NCBI RefSeq assembly: GCF_015207035.1
Contig: NZ_JADEXQ010000040.1
Coordinates: 1-50,094 of the forward strand
Direction: 5' to 3'
Source of the DNA: Romeriopsis navalis LEGE 11480
GTDB lineage: Bacteria; Cyanobacteriota; Cyanobacteriia; Leptolyngbyales; Leptolyngbyaceae
Length of the DNA: 50,094 bases
Shown here piece after piece: positions 25,666 through 33,365 of this stretch (positions within the stretch are counted from its first letter, which is position 1; every line of letters begins with the position of its first letter). The notes beneath the pieces are model-generated. The model did no database searches. It saw only the letters and a list, made by a program, of their open reading frames with translations, and was not told the origin of the DNA. A program made the translations under genes and the position numbers.

Positions 25666-26784
25666 ATGGATATGTCACCTCTCCCCAAAGGTAATATTCT
25701 AATTGTCGATGATACGCCGGATAATTTGCGCTTATTGTCCGCAATGCTGACCGATCAAGCCTACGATGTCCGCAGTGTCAAAAGTGGTTCAGCAGCACTT
25801 ATGGTCGTGAAAGCCGAGCCACCCGATCTGATTTTACTCGACATTAATATGGCCGGGATGAATGGCTATGAAGTCTGCCAACATCTCAAAACTGACCCCA
25901 ACAGTGCGGCAATTCCAATTATTTTTATTAGCGCCCTCAACGAAGTTTTTGACAAGATTAAAGCCTTCTCTGTTGGTGGCGTCGATTATATTAGCAAGCC
26001 CTTTCAGTTAGAAGAAGTATTAGTCCGAGTTGAGAACCAACTGAGTCTTCATCGTTTGCGCCAACAGCTACAAGATCGCAATCAGCAGCTCCAACAAACT
26101 GATGCGGAGCTGCGCCGTTTGCTGCAACAGGCACAAGGATTGAATCAACGGATTGAGCAACTCGCGGCCATTGCCGAACGCAACCGGATTGCCCGCGATA
26201 TTCATGACTCGCTGGGCCATGCCCTCGTTGCTTTAAATATGCAAATGGAGATGGCCCTGGATGTCTGGGAGGAGTCGCCCACGGAAGCCCATACACTGCT
26301 ACAGGAGGCGAAGGATTTAGGCTCAGATGCCCTGCGATCGGTGAGAGAATCCGTCGCCGCAGTCCGCACTGATCCACTCAAAGGTCAAGCACTCGACACA
26401 ATATTGACTGAACTGACCGACAGTTTCCAGCGGACTGCCAGCACCTCGGTGCAATGCCAGCTAGATATTCCAGCCAGTCTATCGCCAGCCATTGGGACTG
26501 CGATCTATCGGGTGGTCCAGGAAGGCCTCACCAATATTCAGAAACATGCGGCGGCAACTGCCGTCAATCTTTGCGTCGAATGCACGCCGGACGGACTCCG
26601 CATGACACTACAAGATAACGGCAAAGGATTTACGCTTGATGCCAATCGCAGTGGCTTTGGACTACAAGGCATGGAAGAACGCGTGGTGGCGCTGGGTGGA
26701 CATTTACAGATTGTCAGCCAACCGCAGACAGGCTGTCAGATTACCGCATTGTTTTCGGAAGTGGGGAGGTTAAGTGCAATATGA
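25666..26784 (+). CDS. Receiver-HisKA_3 histidine kinase
   Basis: A 372-aa soluble protein. The N-terminal receiver (about 10-125) has the aspartate in LILLDINMAGMNGYEV and the lysine in DYISKPFQ. A coiled coil of Gln/Leu-rich sequence follows (130-175), then HisKA_3 with the phospho-accepting His in ARDIHDSLGHALVALN and a HATPase (VVQEGLTNIQKHA, DNGKGF, GFGLQGMEER). Receiver-first NarX/DesK-type kinases take a phosphate or signal from another kinase, here plausibly the divergent CHASE4 hybrid. Its stop overlaps the next gene by 4 bp, so the next gene encodes its cognate regulator. Confidence 0.92.
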   Translation: MDMSPLPKGNILIVDDTPDNLRLLSAMLTDQAYDVRSVKSGSAALMVVKAEPPDLILLDINMAGMNGYEVCQHLKTDPNSAAIPIIFISALNEVFDKIKAFSVGGVDYISKPFQLEEVLVRVENQLSLHRLRQQLQDRNQQLQQTDAELRRLLQQAQGLNQRIEQLAAIAERNRIARDIHDSLGHALVALNMQMEMALDVWEESPTEAHTLLQEAKDLGSDALRSVRESVAAVRTDPLKGQALDTILTELTDSFQRTASTSVQCQLDIPASLSPAIGTAIYRVVQEGLTNIQKHAAATAVNLCVECTPDGLRMTLQDNGKGFTLDANRSGFGLQGMEERVVALGGHLQIVSQPQTGCQITALFSEVGRLSAI

Positions 26785-27536
26785 TCCGGATTGTAGTCGT
26801 CGAAGACCAAGAAATTGTCCGCCGAGGACTAAAAACTTTACTGCAACGCAAACCGGACTTTCAGATCGTCGGGGAAGCGGCCAATGGGCAAGCAGCGATC
26901 GAACTCGTCAGCACCCTGGGTCGGGATGACCAATGCCCAGATGTGGTCTTGATGGATATTCAAATGCCCGTGATGGATGGCGTCGCAGCGACTCAAAAAA
27001 TTTGTCAGCAGTTTCCCACAATCAAAGTCTTGATGCTGACCACCTTTGACGATGTCCCTCACATTACTGAAGCCATGCGGTATGGCGCTAAGGGGTACGT
27101 CTTAAAAGACACACCATCGAAGGAACTGGCGGAAATCATTCGATCGATTGATCGGGGATACACCCAATTTAGTCCTGGTATCCTGGAGAAGATGCTCACA
27201 GGAATGCAACCGAAAACCGATGAAAACGTTGACGACAATGCTGAACCAAGCCTGCCGCAAGCGGTCCCGCCACAACAACCCACCGCACCAGCAGAACTCC
27301 CACCTGGATTCACGGAATTAACAAATCGCGAACGGGAAGTCCTATGCTTAATCACCGCAGGCCAAAGCAATAAAGAAATCGCCAACCAACTTTGCGTCAC
27401 GGAAGGTACCGCACGCAATCATATTTCACGCATTCTCAGTCGATTGAATGTCCGCGATCGAACCCAAGCCGCGATCGTCGCCAGCAACTTTTTAGATTGG
27501 CTGAAAAGCTCTGATACCAGCAATTCAGCAAATTAA
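26781..27536 (+). CDS. NarL/FixJ-type response regulator
   Basis: A 251-aa protein: receiver (1-125) with phospho-site in DVVLMDIQMPVMDGVA, a flexible Pro/Gln-rich linker (about 145-175), and a LuxR-type helix-turn-helix (LTNREREVLCLITAGQSNKE … GTARNHISRILSRLNVRDRT). Its ATG overlaps the kinase stop (ATGA), so the two are co-translated. Two arrays of ATGACA-N2-TGTCAT palindromes lie just downstream in the 0.9-kb spacer, matching what dimeric NarL-type regulators bind; these are its likely targets. Confidence 0.93.
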   Translation: MIRIVVVEDQEIVRRGLKTLLQRKPDFQIVGEAANGQAAIELVSTLGRDDQCPDVVLMDIQMPVMDGVAATQKICQQFPTIKVLMLTTFDDVPHITEAMRYGAKGYVLKDTPSKELAEIIRSIDRGYTQFSPGILEKMLTGMQPKTDENVDDNAEPSLPQAVPPQQPTAPAELPPGFTELTNREREVLCLITAGQSNKEIANQLCVTEGTARNHISRILSRLNVRDRTQAAIVASNFLDWLKSSDTSNSAN

Positions 27537-27549
27537 GCTATTCGTACAG

Positions 27550-27662
27550 CATGACAAATGTCATGACTCTATCGCCGTGCCCCAGACGAGATGATGACAT
27601 ATGTCATGGCGCAGAAGGATGACATTTAGTCGATGTGCATATTACTGCATTCACGGTACTTT
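27550..27662 (+). promoter_or_regulatory. Operator/promoter array A
   Basis: CATGACAAATGTCATG (27550-27565) and ATGACATATGTCAT (27594-27607) are perfect palindromes. A third element ATGACATTTAGTCGATGTG starts at 27619. A -10-like TACTTT lies at 27657-27662, putting the third element around -40, the place of a class II activator. The start-to-start distances are 43 and 25 bp. Array B repeats this layout. Binding by the adjacent NarL-type regulator is inferred. Confidence 0.65.
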
Positions 27663-27668
27663 GAGGGC

Positions 27669-28092
27669 ATCGGAGTAAGCAATGTTTCTCACCCAAGGAA
27701 CGCTTCTAATCAAGGAGTTTTGACCAGAGTTACGACTCATGGACAGGCTCTACCGTGATGTTCCCCTTTATGCTCGAGGACAACTGAACATCAGCTCCAG
27801 CCCCAGCTAGTTCCGATCAACGGAGATAGTTGCTGCCCTCAGCTTTACCCCAGAGGGCATCAGTGGGTTCACCAATGCCAATTGCCAGCGTCTCGTCTGT
27901 ATCAGTAATTGTATGACCCGAATCGCGTTGGCAATTTTGAGCATTGGTCCGCTTTAGACATTTAGACATTAGTCCACTTGAAGCACCAGCCAGACATCAT
28001 GGCAACGCGAGCACGATGCCACAGATATTCGCCATTGGATTATGAGAAACCCATAAATTCTGAGCGCTACCGACAAAAGGCAGCGCTTTTTT
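27669..28092 (+). ncRNA. Candidate structured RNA downstream of array A
   Basis: Between the array A promoter and a terminator at 28063-28092 no real gene is found. The stretch can fold: TGCCCTC/GAGGGCA at 27834-27859, and a long nested stem with CCAATGC/GCATTGG (27872-27878, 27941-27947) enclosing AATTGCCA/TGGCAATT (27880-27887, 27929-27936). Two tiny reading frames occur near the 5' end: 27682-27723 (13 residues, GGAG 6 bases before its ATG) and 27739-27810 (23 residues, MDRLYRDVPLYARG). The second resembles the start of the DUF4278 genes at DNA level (CTCTAYCGTGRTG). It is either an sRNA, a peptide mRNA, or a decayed DUF4278 gene whose control region survives. Confidence 0.5.
28063..28092 (+). 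terminator. Rho-independent terminator ending the array A transcript
   Basis: AGCGCT-A-CC (28063-28071) pairs with GG-C-AGCGCT (28079-28087) around a 7-base loop, with one mismatch, and runs into T6 (28087-28092). It lies more than 500 bp past the response-regulator stop, so it most simply terminates a separate transcript or a long 3' extension. Confidence 0.7.
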
Positions 28093-28261
28093 AGCGCGAT
28101 TTTGCGGGTTCACAAAACGATTCAAAATCGAGTTTGCATCGATTGACATGGATGCATCAATTTATACGAAACATTTGATTCTCGATCTAATGTTAAACAA
28201 TTTTTGACACAGCCAAAACACCCGTTCAGCAGTCACTTAGCGAATCAATGTGCCATATAGA

Positions 28262-28374
28262 ATGACAAATATCATCCGTAAATCACAACCAATCCAGGCA
28301 AAATCATGATGAATGTCATAGTCCAAAGAGATGACATTTAGTGGATGTGAATCACAATGCAACCGCGATAACTT
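28262..28374 (+). promoter_or_regulatory. Operator/promoter array B, upstream of the DUF4278 genes
   Basis: ATGACAAATATCAT (28262-28275) and ATGATGAATGTCAT (28306-28319) are imperfect copies of the array A palindromes. The third element ATGACATTTAGTGGATGTG starts at 28331 and is identical to that of array A except for one base. Start-to-start distances are 44 and 25 bp, and a -10-like TAACTT lies 38 bp after the third element, exactly as in array A. A small hairpin GAAACG/CGTTTC (28383-28399) sits in the leader. Confidence 0.65.
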
Positions 28375-28430
28375 AAGCACATGAAACGAGAAACGTTTCG
28401 CACAAAACCCCAAACTAGGAATCTTGGATT

Positions 28431-28712
28431 ATGAAATTGCTCTATCGTGGTGCCTCTTACACAATCAACAATCAGTCTGCCCAAAGCCCATCAGCGGTGG
28501 ACAGTAGTCGCCAAGCTGACGTTCGCCTCACCTATCGTGGCAGCAGCTATGAACGTCAACCAGAATCGGTGTTAGTAGCGGCTACCGCTAAAGCAAATGT
28601 CTCAACTGCCACGCTGATGTATCGCGGCCAAACCTACGATCGCCGCGTACCCGTATCCAGCAGTGAGCCGACAATGCCGACCGCTGACATCACTTTGGCG
28701 ATCGCATCCTAA
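28431..28712 (+). CDS. DUF4278 protein, copy 1
   Basis: A 93-aa protein of the cyanobacterial DUF4278 family, which starts MKLLYRG. It contains three spaced repeats of YRG-x2-Y: LLYRGASYTI, LTYRGSSYERQ and LMYRGQTYDRR, separated by polar linkers. The family has no known function; the repeats suggest a small RNA-, protein- or surface-binding scaffold. It is the first gene after operator array B, and a second copy follows 107 bp later. Confidence 0.85.
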   Translation: MKLLYRGASYTINNQSAQSPSAVDSSRQADVRLTYRGSSYERQPESVLVAATAKANVSTATLMYRGQTYDRRVPVSSSEPTMPTADITLAIAS

Positions 28713-28733
28713 AGGATCGACTTGCCAAGAATT

Positions 28734-28774
28734 GCGGGGTATTGGCTCGCCACATTACCTCAAAATCACCCCGC
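28734..28774 (+). repeat. Inverted repeat between the two DUF4278 genes
   Basis: GCGGGGT (28734-28740) and ACCCCGC (28768-28774) flank a 27-base loop, with further imperfect pairing outside. No T tract follows, so it is more likely an mRNA-stabilising stem than a terminator. Confidence 0.5.
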
Positions 28775-28819
28775 AGTTCAATTAACAATTTGCCCAATCG
28801 TTAATCGAGATCTTGAATT

Positions 28820-29101
28820 ATGAAATTGCTCTATCGTGGTATCGCTTACGAAATCAACGGTCAGTCTGGCCCACGCTCCAAGGCCATTGAACCGGCGATT
28901 CAATCCCAAAAAAATTGCCGCTATCGAGGTAGTACGTACAGACGTCAGACTCAGCGACAGCCAGAAGCCCATCTAGCCGCTGTCTCGACTACTACGCTGA
29001 TGTATCGCGGCCACAGCTATGAACGCCAACTGCCCGCTTTTAGCATGGAGCAGCCGTTGCCTGCCCTTCGGTCAGACTGGCAGTTGCATCCTCAGGCATA
29101 G
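28820..29101 (+). CDS. DUF4278 protein, copy 2
   Basis: A 93-aa paralogue of the preceding gene, with the same three repeats: LLYRGIAYEI, CRYRGSTYRRQ and LMYRGHSYERQ. The start ATGAAATTGCTCTATCGTGG is identical in both genes for 20 bases. The linkers have diverged (more Gln/Pro/His here). It is probably read from the array B promoter through the intervening stem. Confidence 0.85.
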   Translation: MKLLYRGIAYEINGQSGPRSKAIEPAIQSQKNCRYRGSTYRRQTQRQPEAHLAAVSTTTLMYRGHSYERQLPAFSMEQPLPALRSDWQLHPQA

Positions 29102-29113
29102 GGCGTTCATATA

Positions 29114-29151
29114 CTTCGAGGTAGTTTTAAATATTACCCCCTACCTCGAAG
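29114..29151 (+). terminator. Perfect 11-bp hairpin after the second DUF4278 gene
   Basis: CTTCGAGGTAG (29114-29124) pairs perfectly with CTACCTCGAAG (29141-29151) across a 16-base loop that contains TTTTAAATATTA. No downstream T tract is present. It probably ends or protects the DUF4278 transcript. Confidence 0.5.
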
Positions 29152-29200
29152 TCATCTCAAAATTCAATCAAGTTATTTCGTGCTCAGTCAGGAGATCGTC

Positions 29201-29428
29201 GTGCGTAGACAAATCATGCAAGTGCAGGCCGTGGAGCATAACGTCCCAGCAACATTGATCGATTCGAGTGGGGTGATCACGTTAGGCGGGTTCATCATCG
29301 TCTTCCAACTCGCATTAATCATTATTCTGGCACGCCGCCAATCACAGCAGCGATCGACCAAAGCGCATCTCATTCATTTAGAGCGATCGTGGCAACTGAA
29401 ACCCTCGCACAATCCCCACTACAACTAA
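29201..29428 (+). CDS. Small single-pass membrane protein
   Basis: A 75-aa product starting at GTG 29201, chosen because AGGAG lies 6 bases upstream. Residues about 29-47 (TLGGFIIVFQLALIIILARR) form one membrane helix; the C-terminal 28 residues are basic and polar, so probably cytoplasmic. No family recognised. It lies in the same direction as the DUF4278 genes and the peptidoglycan-binding gene and may share their regulation. Confidence 0.5.
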   Translation: MRRQIMQVQAVEHNVPATLIDSSGVITLGGFIIVFQLALIIILARRQSQQRSTKAHLIHLERSWQLKPSHNPHYN

Positions 29429-29485
29429 CGTTCATCACTGCATTACGCCAGTGACAACACACTTAATAAATTTATAATTTGAAGA

Positions 29486-29851
29486 ATGTTCATGCAATTA
29501 ACTCACAATATTGACACCAAGCACATTGATACCAACCTCGACCTAGCTCTGCTCCGCGAAGGCGATCGTGGATCAAATGTTGCACAACTTCAGGCCCGAC
29601 TGGCCGCGCTGGATCTCTACCAAGGTGAGATTACTGGCTATTTTGATTCAGCGACCAGACAATCCCTAGAGTCATTCCAGCGCACGTATGAATTGGATGA
29701 ATATGGCTGTTTTGGGACGGAAACTTGGTATGCCATGACATTCTGGAGTCAAGAGACCGCATTCCCCTCGATCAAATTATGGGTTAAACGCAGCATGCAA
29801 TTGCTGCATGATCAGCTACATACAACATATCGCTTGATTTACCGAGGCTGA
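29486..29851 (+). CDS. Peptidoglycan-binding domain protein
   Basis: A 121-aa protein made mainly of one PG_binding_1 domain: LREGDRGSNVAQLQARLAAL followed by GYFDSATRQSLESFQRTYEL and GCFGTETWYAM. No signal peptide is evident (the first residues are polar), so export is unclear. Its last four residues, IYRG, echo the YRG repeats of the DUF4278 proteins upstream. It follows the small membrane protein by 57 bp. Confidence 0.8.
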   Translation: MFMQLTHNIDTKHIDTNLDLALLREGDRGSNVAQLQARLAALDLYQGEITGYFDSATRQSLESFQRTYELDEYGCFGTETWYAMTFWSQETAFPSIKLWVKRSMQLLHDQLHTTYRLIYRG

Positions 29852-29938
29852 GCGGATGAGGGCAACCGGCCGCGAAAACTGCATATTCCCAACTGCCCCT
29901 GACGTAGGTAGTCGTGGTGTAAGGAGAAATGAGCGGCG

Positions 29939-30625
29939 ATGCAAATCCAGCTACAGTGCGCGACATGTGGCAATGCGGCGGCAAACTATGCCCCCCACCG
30001 ACCCGAATTTATTGCGGTTGGCTATCAAGACAATATTGAATGGTCACAGGCCCATCGCAAAATTCCAGCCAAGCAGGGTCGCAACGATTGGCCCCGATCG
30101 CAGCGCACACCGAATATCAATGAAAAATGCGTCATTCTAGCCAAGCATCCCTTCCACGAGACCTTGGGTGGGGAATTCTGGGTGTTTTACGAACCAATCG
30201 ATGCCCGGCTCAACGGCTGGGATGACAGCCTCGCCGATATTCAGCAAGCGGCTTTTGTTAAATGTCGGATAACCAAGATTCTTCGCCAATCAGCCAAAAC
30301 GGCCTGGCTGCAAATTCGCGTTATCGATCGCATCTACCTGCATCAAGCGATCAGCCAGATTCCGGCACAGTCTGAAACAGAGTGTTTTCTTGATCACACC
30401 TTCGGCAATCGAGGCTGTGGCAGCAATACCTTGGGAGAGTGGCAATATTGCTACGGCAGCACTGAAGGCGATGTGGGTCACTGGATGATTTTGCGCCAGG
30501 TACAGCAGCAGGTTCATCTGATTGCCTATGGCGAATGGTCATTTCACCAAGCGACGGCCTATCTGGGAAATCTCGTGCTATCAGAAAGTACATGCCGGGT
30601 TTTAACAGAACGCTATAGGCAGTAG
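29939..30625 (+). CDS. Uncharacterised protein
   Basis: A 228-aa protein I do not recognise. It has an N-terminal CxxC pair (CATCG) that could bind metal, a block KCVILAKHPFHETLGGEFWV, and a strand-rich second half containing FGNRGCGSNTLGEWQYCYGS. No signal or membrane helix is present. AAGGAG lies 12 bases before the ATG; a second ATG at 29929 is in another frame and closes within about 40 codons. It could belong with the preceding peptidoglycan-binding gene (87-bp gap). Confidence 0.6.
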   Translation: MQIQLQCATCGNAAANYAPHRPEFIAVGYQDNIEWSQAHRKIPAKQGRNDWPRSQRTPNINEKCVILAKHPFHETLGGEFWVFYEPIDARLNGWDDSLADIQQAAFVKCRITKILRQSAKTAWLQIRVIDRIYLHQAISQIPAQSETECFLDHTFGNRGCGSNTLGEWQYCYGSTEGDVGHWMILRQVQQQVHLIAYGEWSFHQATAYLGNLVLSESTCRVLTERYRQ

Positions 30626-30667
30626 GATCAATGGGTAAAAAGATATTCGCGCGATTTAGCAATTCCC

Positions 30668-31171
30668 ATGGTTCAAACGCCCAACGCTCCAACATTTAAA
30701 CAACGCATGGCATTGCGACGGGGATGGACAGTGTCAATCGACATCCATGCCCCGAGAGCGTTGGTATGGGAACAAGTCACAGATTTTGCCGCTTACGCCG
30801 AGTGGAATCCCTTTGTCCTAGAAGCTGAGGCGGAGTTTGAAGTTGGCAAATCAATTCAATTTTTAGAAGAGCTCCAGGAGTTTGGGCAACATTGGCTGGC
30901 GGCGAAATTCTTAGCGATCGACCCACCGAATGAATTTGTTTGGCAGGGGCATTTTAAGGCAGCGTTGCTGTTTCAAGTGCGGCACAGTTTCAAATTTGAA
31001 GCCTTGGGTAATCATCGCACCCGGTTTACACAAGTCCATCAGCACTCTGGCATCCTAATCCCCTATCTTGCCTGGAAGGGCATTTATATCCGCTCACATC
31101 AAGGCTATATGGCCTTCAACCAAGCCCTAAAAAGACGCTGTGAGGAGCTTGCGGCGGCTCGATCTGTATAG
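30668..31171 (+). CDS. SRPBCC-family protein
   Basis: A 167-aa START/Bet v1-like (polyketide cyclase 2) fold protein: VSIDIHAPRALVWEQVTDFA then AYAEWNPFV, a central strand region FVWQGHFKAALLFQVRHSFK and a long C-terminal helix. These proteins bind hydrophobic ligands in a cavity; the ligand is unknown. It lies just after the uncharacterised gene (42-bp gap), so they may be co-transcribed. Confidence 0.82.
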   Translation: MVQTPNAPTFKQRMALRRGWTVSIDIHAPRALVWEQVTDFAAYAEWNPFVLEAEAEFEVGKSIQFLEELQEFGQHWLAAKFLAIDPPNEFVWQGHFKAALLFQVRHSFKFEALGNHRTRFTQVHQHSGILIPYLAWKGIYIRSHQGYMAFNQALKRRCEELAAARSV

Positions 31172-31269
31172 TTCGCCGCATCAATGCAGAATTCCATCAT
31201 AGGATCAACGCACATTGGTTAGGCTAACTTTTAGTCACGACCGTAAATTTTCACTCCGCCGATTACCTC

Positions 31270-33087
31270 ATGTCTAACTTGCAACAAATCTGGGATAACC
31301 ACCACTTCTACAGCGGCAGCGACGATCCGCGCATCGCGACTACAGTTGAAGCAATCAAAGGGGCGATCGTCACCCTGGCTGAAAACTGCACCCCCTTCGA
31401 CCAATACATCGAAACGGCGGAAACTATCCCAGTCGAGCAGTTTGACACGCTACTGGAGCTGGTTCGCACAGCGCATCAACAGCGCACAGACATCTGGAAG
31501 GACATGGGCAACCTGCGGACGTTCATTACCTCAATTCTCAGCGTTGATGCCCAAGATACTCACGCCCGCGAATGGAAACCAACATTGCAGCAGTTGGGCG
31601 CGGAAATGAGTCAGGCGACCAAAGCCTTGGATGTGTTTCTGACCCGTGCCCATGACAACTTCATCCAGCACGTAATCAGCGACCCGGTGCTAGAAGAGCT
31701 AAGTTTCGCGATCCAGCATCAGCGTCAGCTTAAAGATCAATTACTCAGTTTGGCGGAAGAGAAACTCGTTACGGGCCTCGGAGTCACGGGCTTACAAGCC
31801 TGGGGCAACCTCTATACCGAACTTGCTGGCAGTCTCCAATGCACGGTCAATGACACACAAATTGGTCTAGCAAAAGCCTTTAACCTCCAAAGTTCTCCCG
31901 ATCGCCCCACCCGCGCGGCCGCCTGGCAAGGGGTCCAAACCGCCTGGGAAACCCAATCTAGTACCGCTGCTTCAATTCTTAATGCGATCAATGGTTGGCG
32001 ACTGGAGGAAACCAAACAACGCGGCCGCACCCGCACCCTGCACTACCTCGATCAAAGCTGCCACACGAGCCGCATCGATCGCGCCACCCTCGATGCCATG
32101 ATGGCCGCAACTTATCAACGACGATCGATCGGGCAACGCGCTTTAAACACCATGGGTCAAGTCTTAAACATAGACGCGATGCAACCTTGGGATTTGTTCG
32201 CGCCACCGCCCGTTAGTGGTGAAGCCGAGGTGATCAGCTATGAAGATGCGATCGACATGATCGCCAAGGCCTTCCGGCAGCTGACGCCGGCCATGGGTGA
32301 CTTTGTGGTGATGATGGCGGAAAAGGGCTGGATTGATGCCAAGCCGACTCCAAATCGCGCCACTGGGGCTTATTGCGGTGGGTTTTCGGAACCGCGTGAA
32401 CCCCGGATCTTCATGACCTATGAGGGCACCATGACCAATGTCCTAACCCTCGCCCACGAACTCGGTCACGCTTGGCATAGCTGGGTCATGCGCGATCTAC
32501 CCCGCTACAAAACCTACTACTCCATGACGTTAGCCGAAACGGCGAGTATTTTTGGCGAGACACTGGTGCGGGATGCGCTGTTTGCCCAAGCCAAAACAAC
32601 GGAACAAAAGCTGGGAATTGCTTGGGAAGACGGTTCGGCAGCGGCAACATTTTTGTTGAATATTCCGGCCCGATTTACGTTTGAGCAAAAGCTGGTGGAA
32701 CGCCGCAAGCAAGGATTTGTGATTGCCGATACGCTCAAAACGATGATGGGCGATAGCTGGCAGCATTGGTATGAGGACAGTTTAGCCAGTTACGATGAGA
32801 TGTTCTGGGCCAGTAAGTTACATTTTTCGATGGCGGGCCTAAGTTTTTATAACTATCCTTACCTATTTGGCTATTTGTTTAGTTTAGGCATTTACGCCCA
32901 GAAGGAACGTTATGGGGAGGCATTTAATGAACTATATACAAACCTATTGCGCGACACAGGCAGCATGACGGCGGAAAATTTGGTGCAGCAGCATCTCCAA
33001 CAAGACATTCGGCAACCAGCATTTTGGCAGGCCAGTTTGGATATTGTCGATCGAGGTGTGAGCCGTTTGGAGGCATTAGCGATGTAG
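31270..33087 (+). CDS. M3-family oligoendopeptidase (PepF-like)
   Basis: A 605-aa cytosolic zinc metallopeptidase. The active-site HELGH is at residues 396-400 (LTLAHELGHAWHSW), with the third ligand glutamate in TLAETASIFGE about 25 residues later. A helical N-terminal half covers the channel that limits substrates to short peptides. It probably recycles peptides of about 6-17 residues. The following 278 bp (33088-33365) contain no gene I can support. Confidence 0.92.
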   Translation: MSNLQQIWDNHHFYSGSDDPRIATTVEAIKGAIVTLAENCTPFDQYIETAETIPVEQFDTLLELVRTAHQQRTDIWKDMGNLRTFITSILSVDAQDTHAREWKPTLQQLGAEMSQATKALDVFLTRAHDNFIQHVISDPVLEELSFAIQHQRQLKDQLLSLAEEKLVTGLGVTGLQAWGNLYTELAGSLQCTVNDTQIGLAKAFNLQSSPDRPTRAAAWQGVQTAWETQSSTAASILNAINGWRLEETKQRGRTRTLHYLDQSCHTSRIDRATLDAMMAATYQRRSIGQRALNTMGQVLNIDAMQPWDLFAPPPVSGEAEVISYEDAIDMIAKAFRQLTPAMGDFVVMMAEKGWIDAKPTPNRATGAYCGGFSEPREPRIFMTYEGTMTNVLTLAHELGHAWHSWVMRDLPRYKTYYSMTLAETASIFGETLVRDALFAQAKTTEQKLGIAWEDGSAAATFLLNIPARFTFEQKLVERRKQGFVIADTLKTMMGDSWQHWYEDSLASYDEMFWASKLHFSMAGLSFYNYPYLFGYLFSLGIYAQKERYGEAFNELYTNLLRDTGSMTAENLVQQHLQQDIRQPAFWQASLDIVDRGVSRLEALAM

Positions 33088-33365
33088 TTCGCGGCATTGA
33101 ATATATCGGCAGTGCCCGATGTCGTTCAGCCCAGGTGTAACTTCGTAAGGGGTGGTGCGCTTGGGTATGTGATGGATATGCACAATCAGCATTACCAGAA
33201 GGCACAAACGTGGAATCAATACCAGCGACGTGGTCTGTGAGGCAGAAGCTTTGAGGCTGCACAACAGAAGGCCGCAAACTCAGACAGGCGATCGCAGTGG
33301 CGATGAGACAAATTTGCCGCAATCCCACGATATGATGAGCAACGCCGCACCATCATTCGTTTTGT

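Noticed and set aside
33088-33365. Open frames in the gap between pepF and trmJ
   Set aside because: Short and mutually overlapping on both strands, no ribosome sites and no recognised family.
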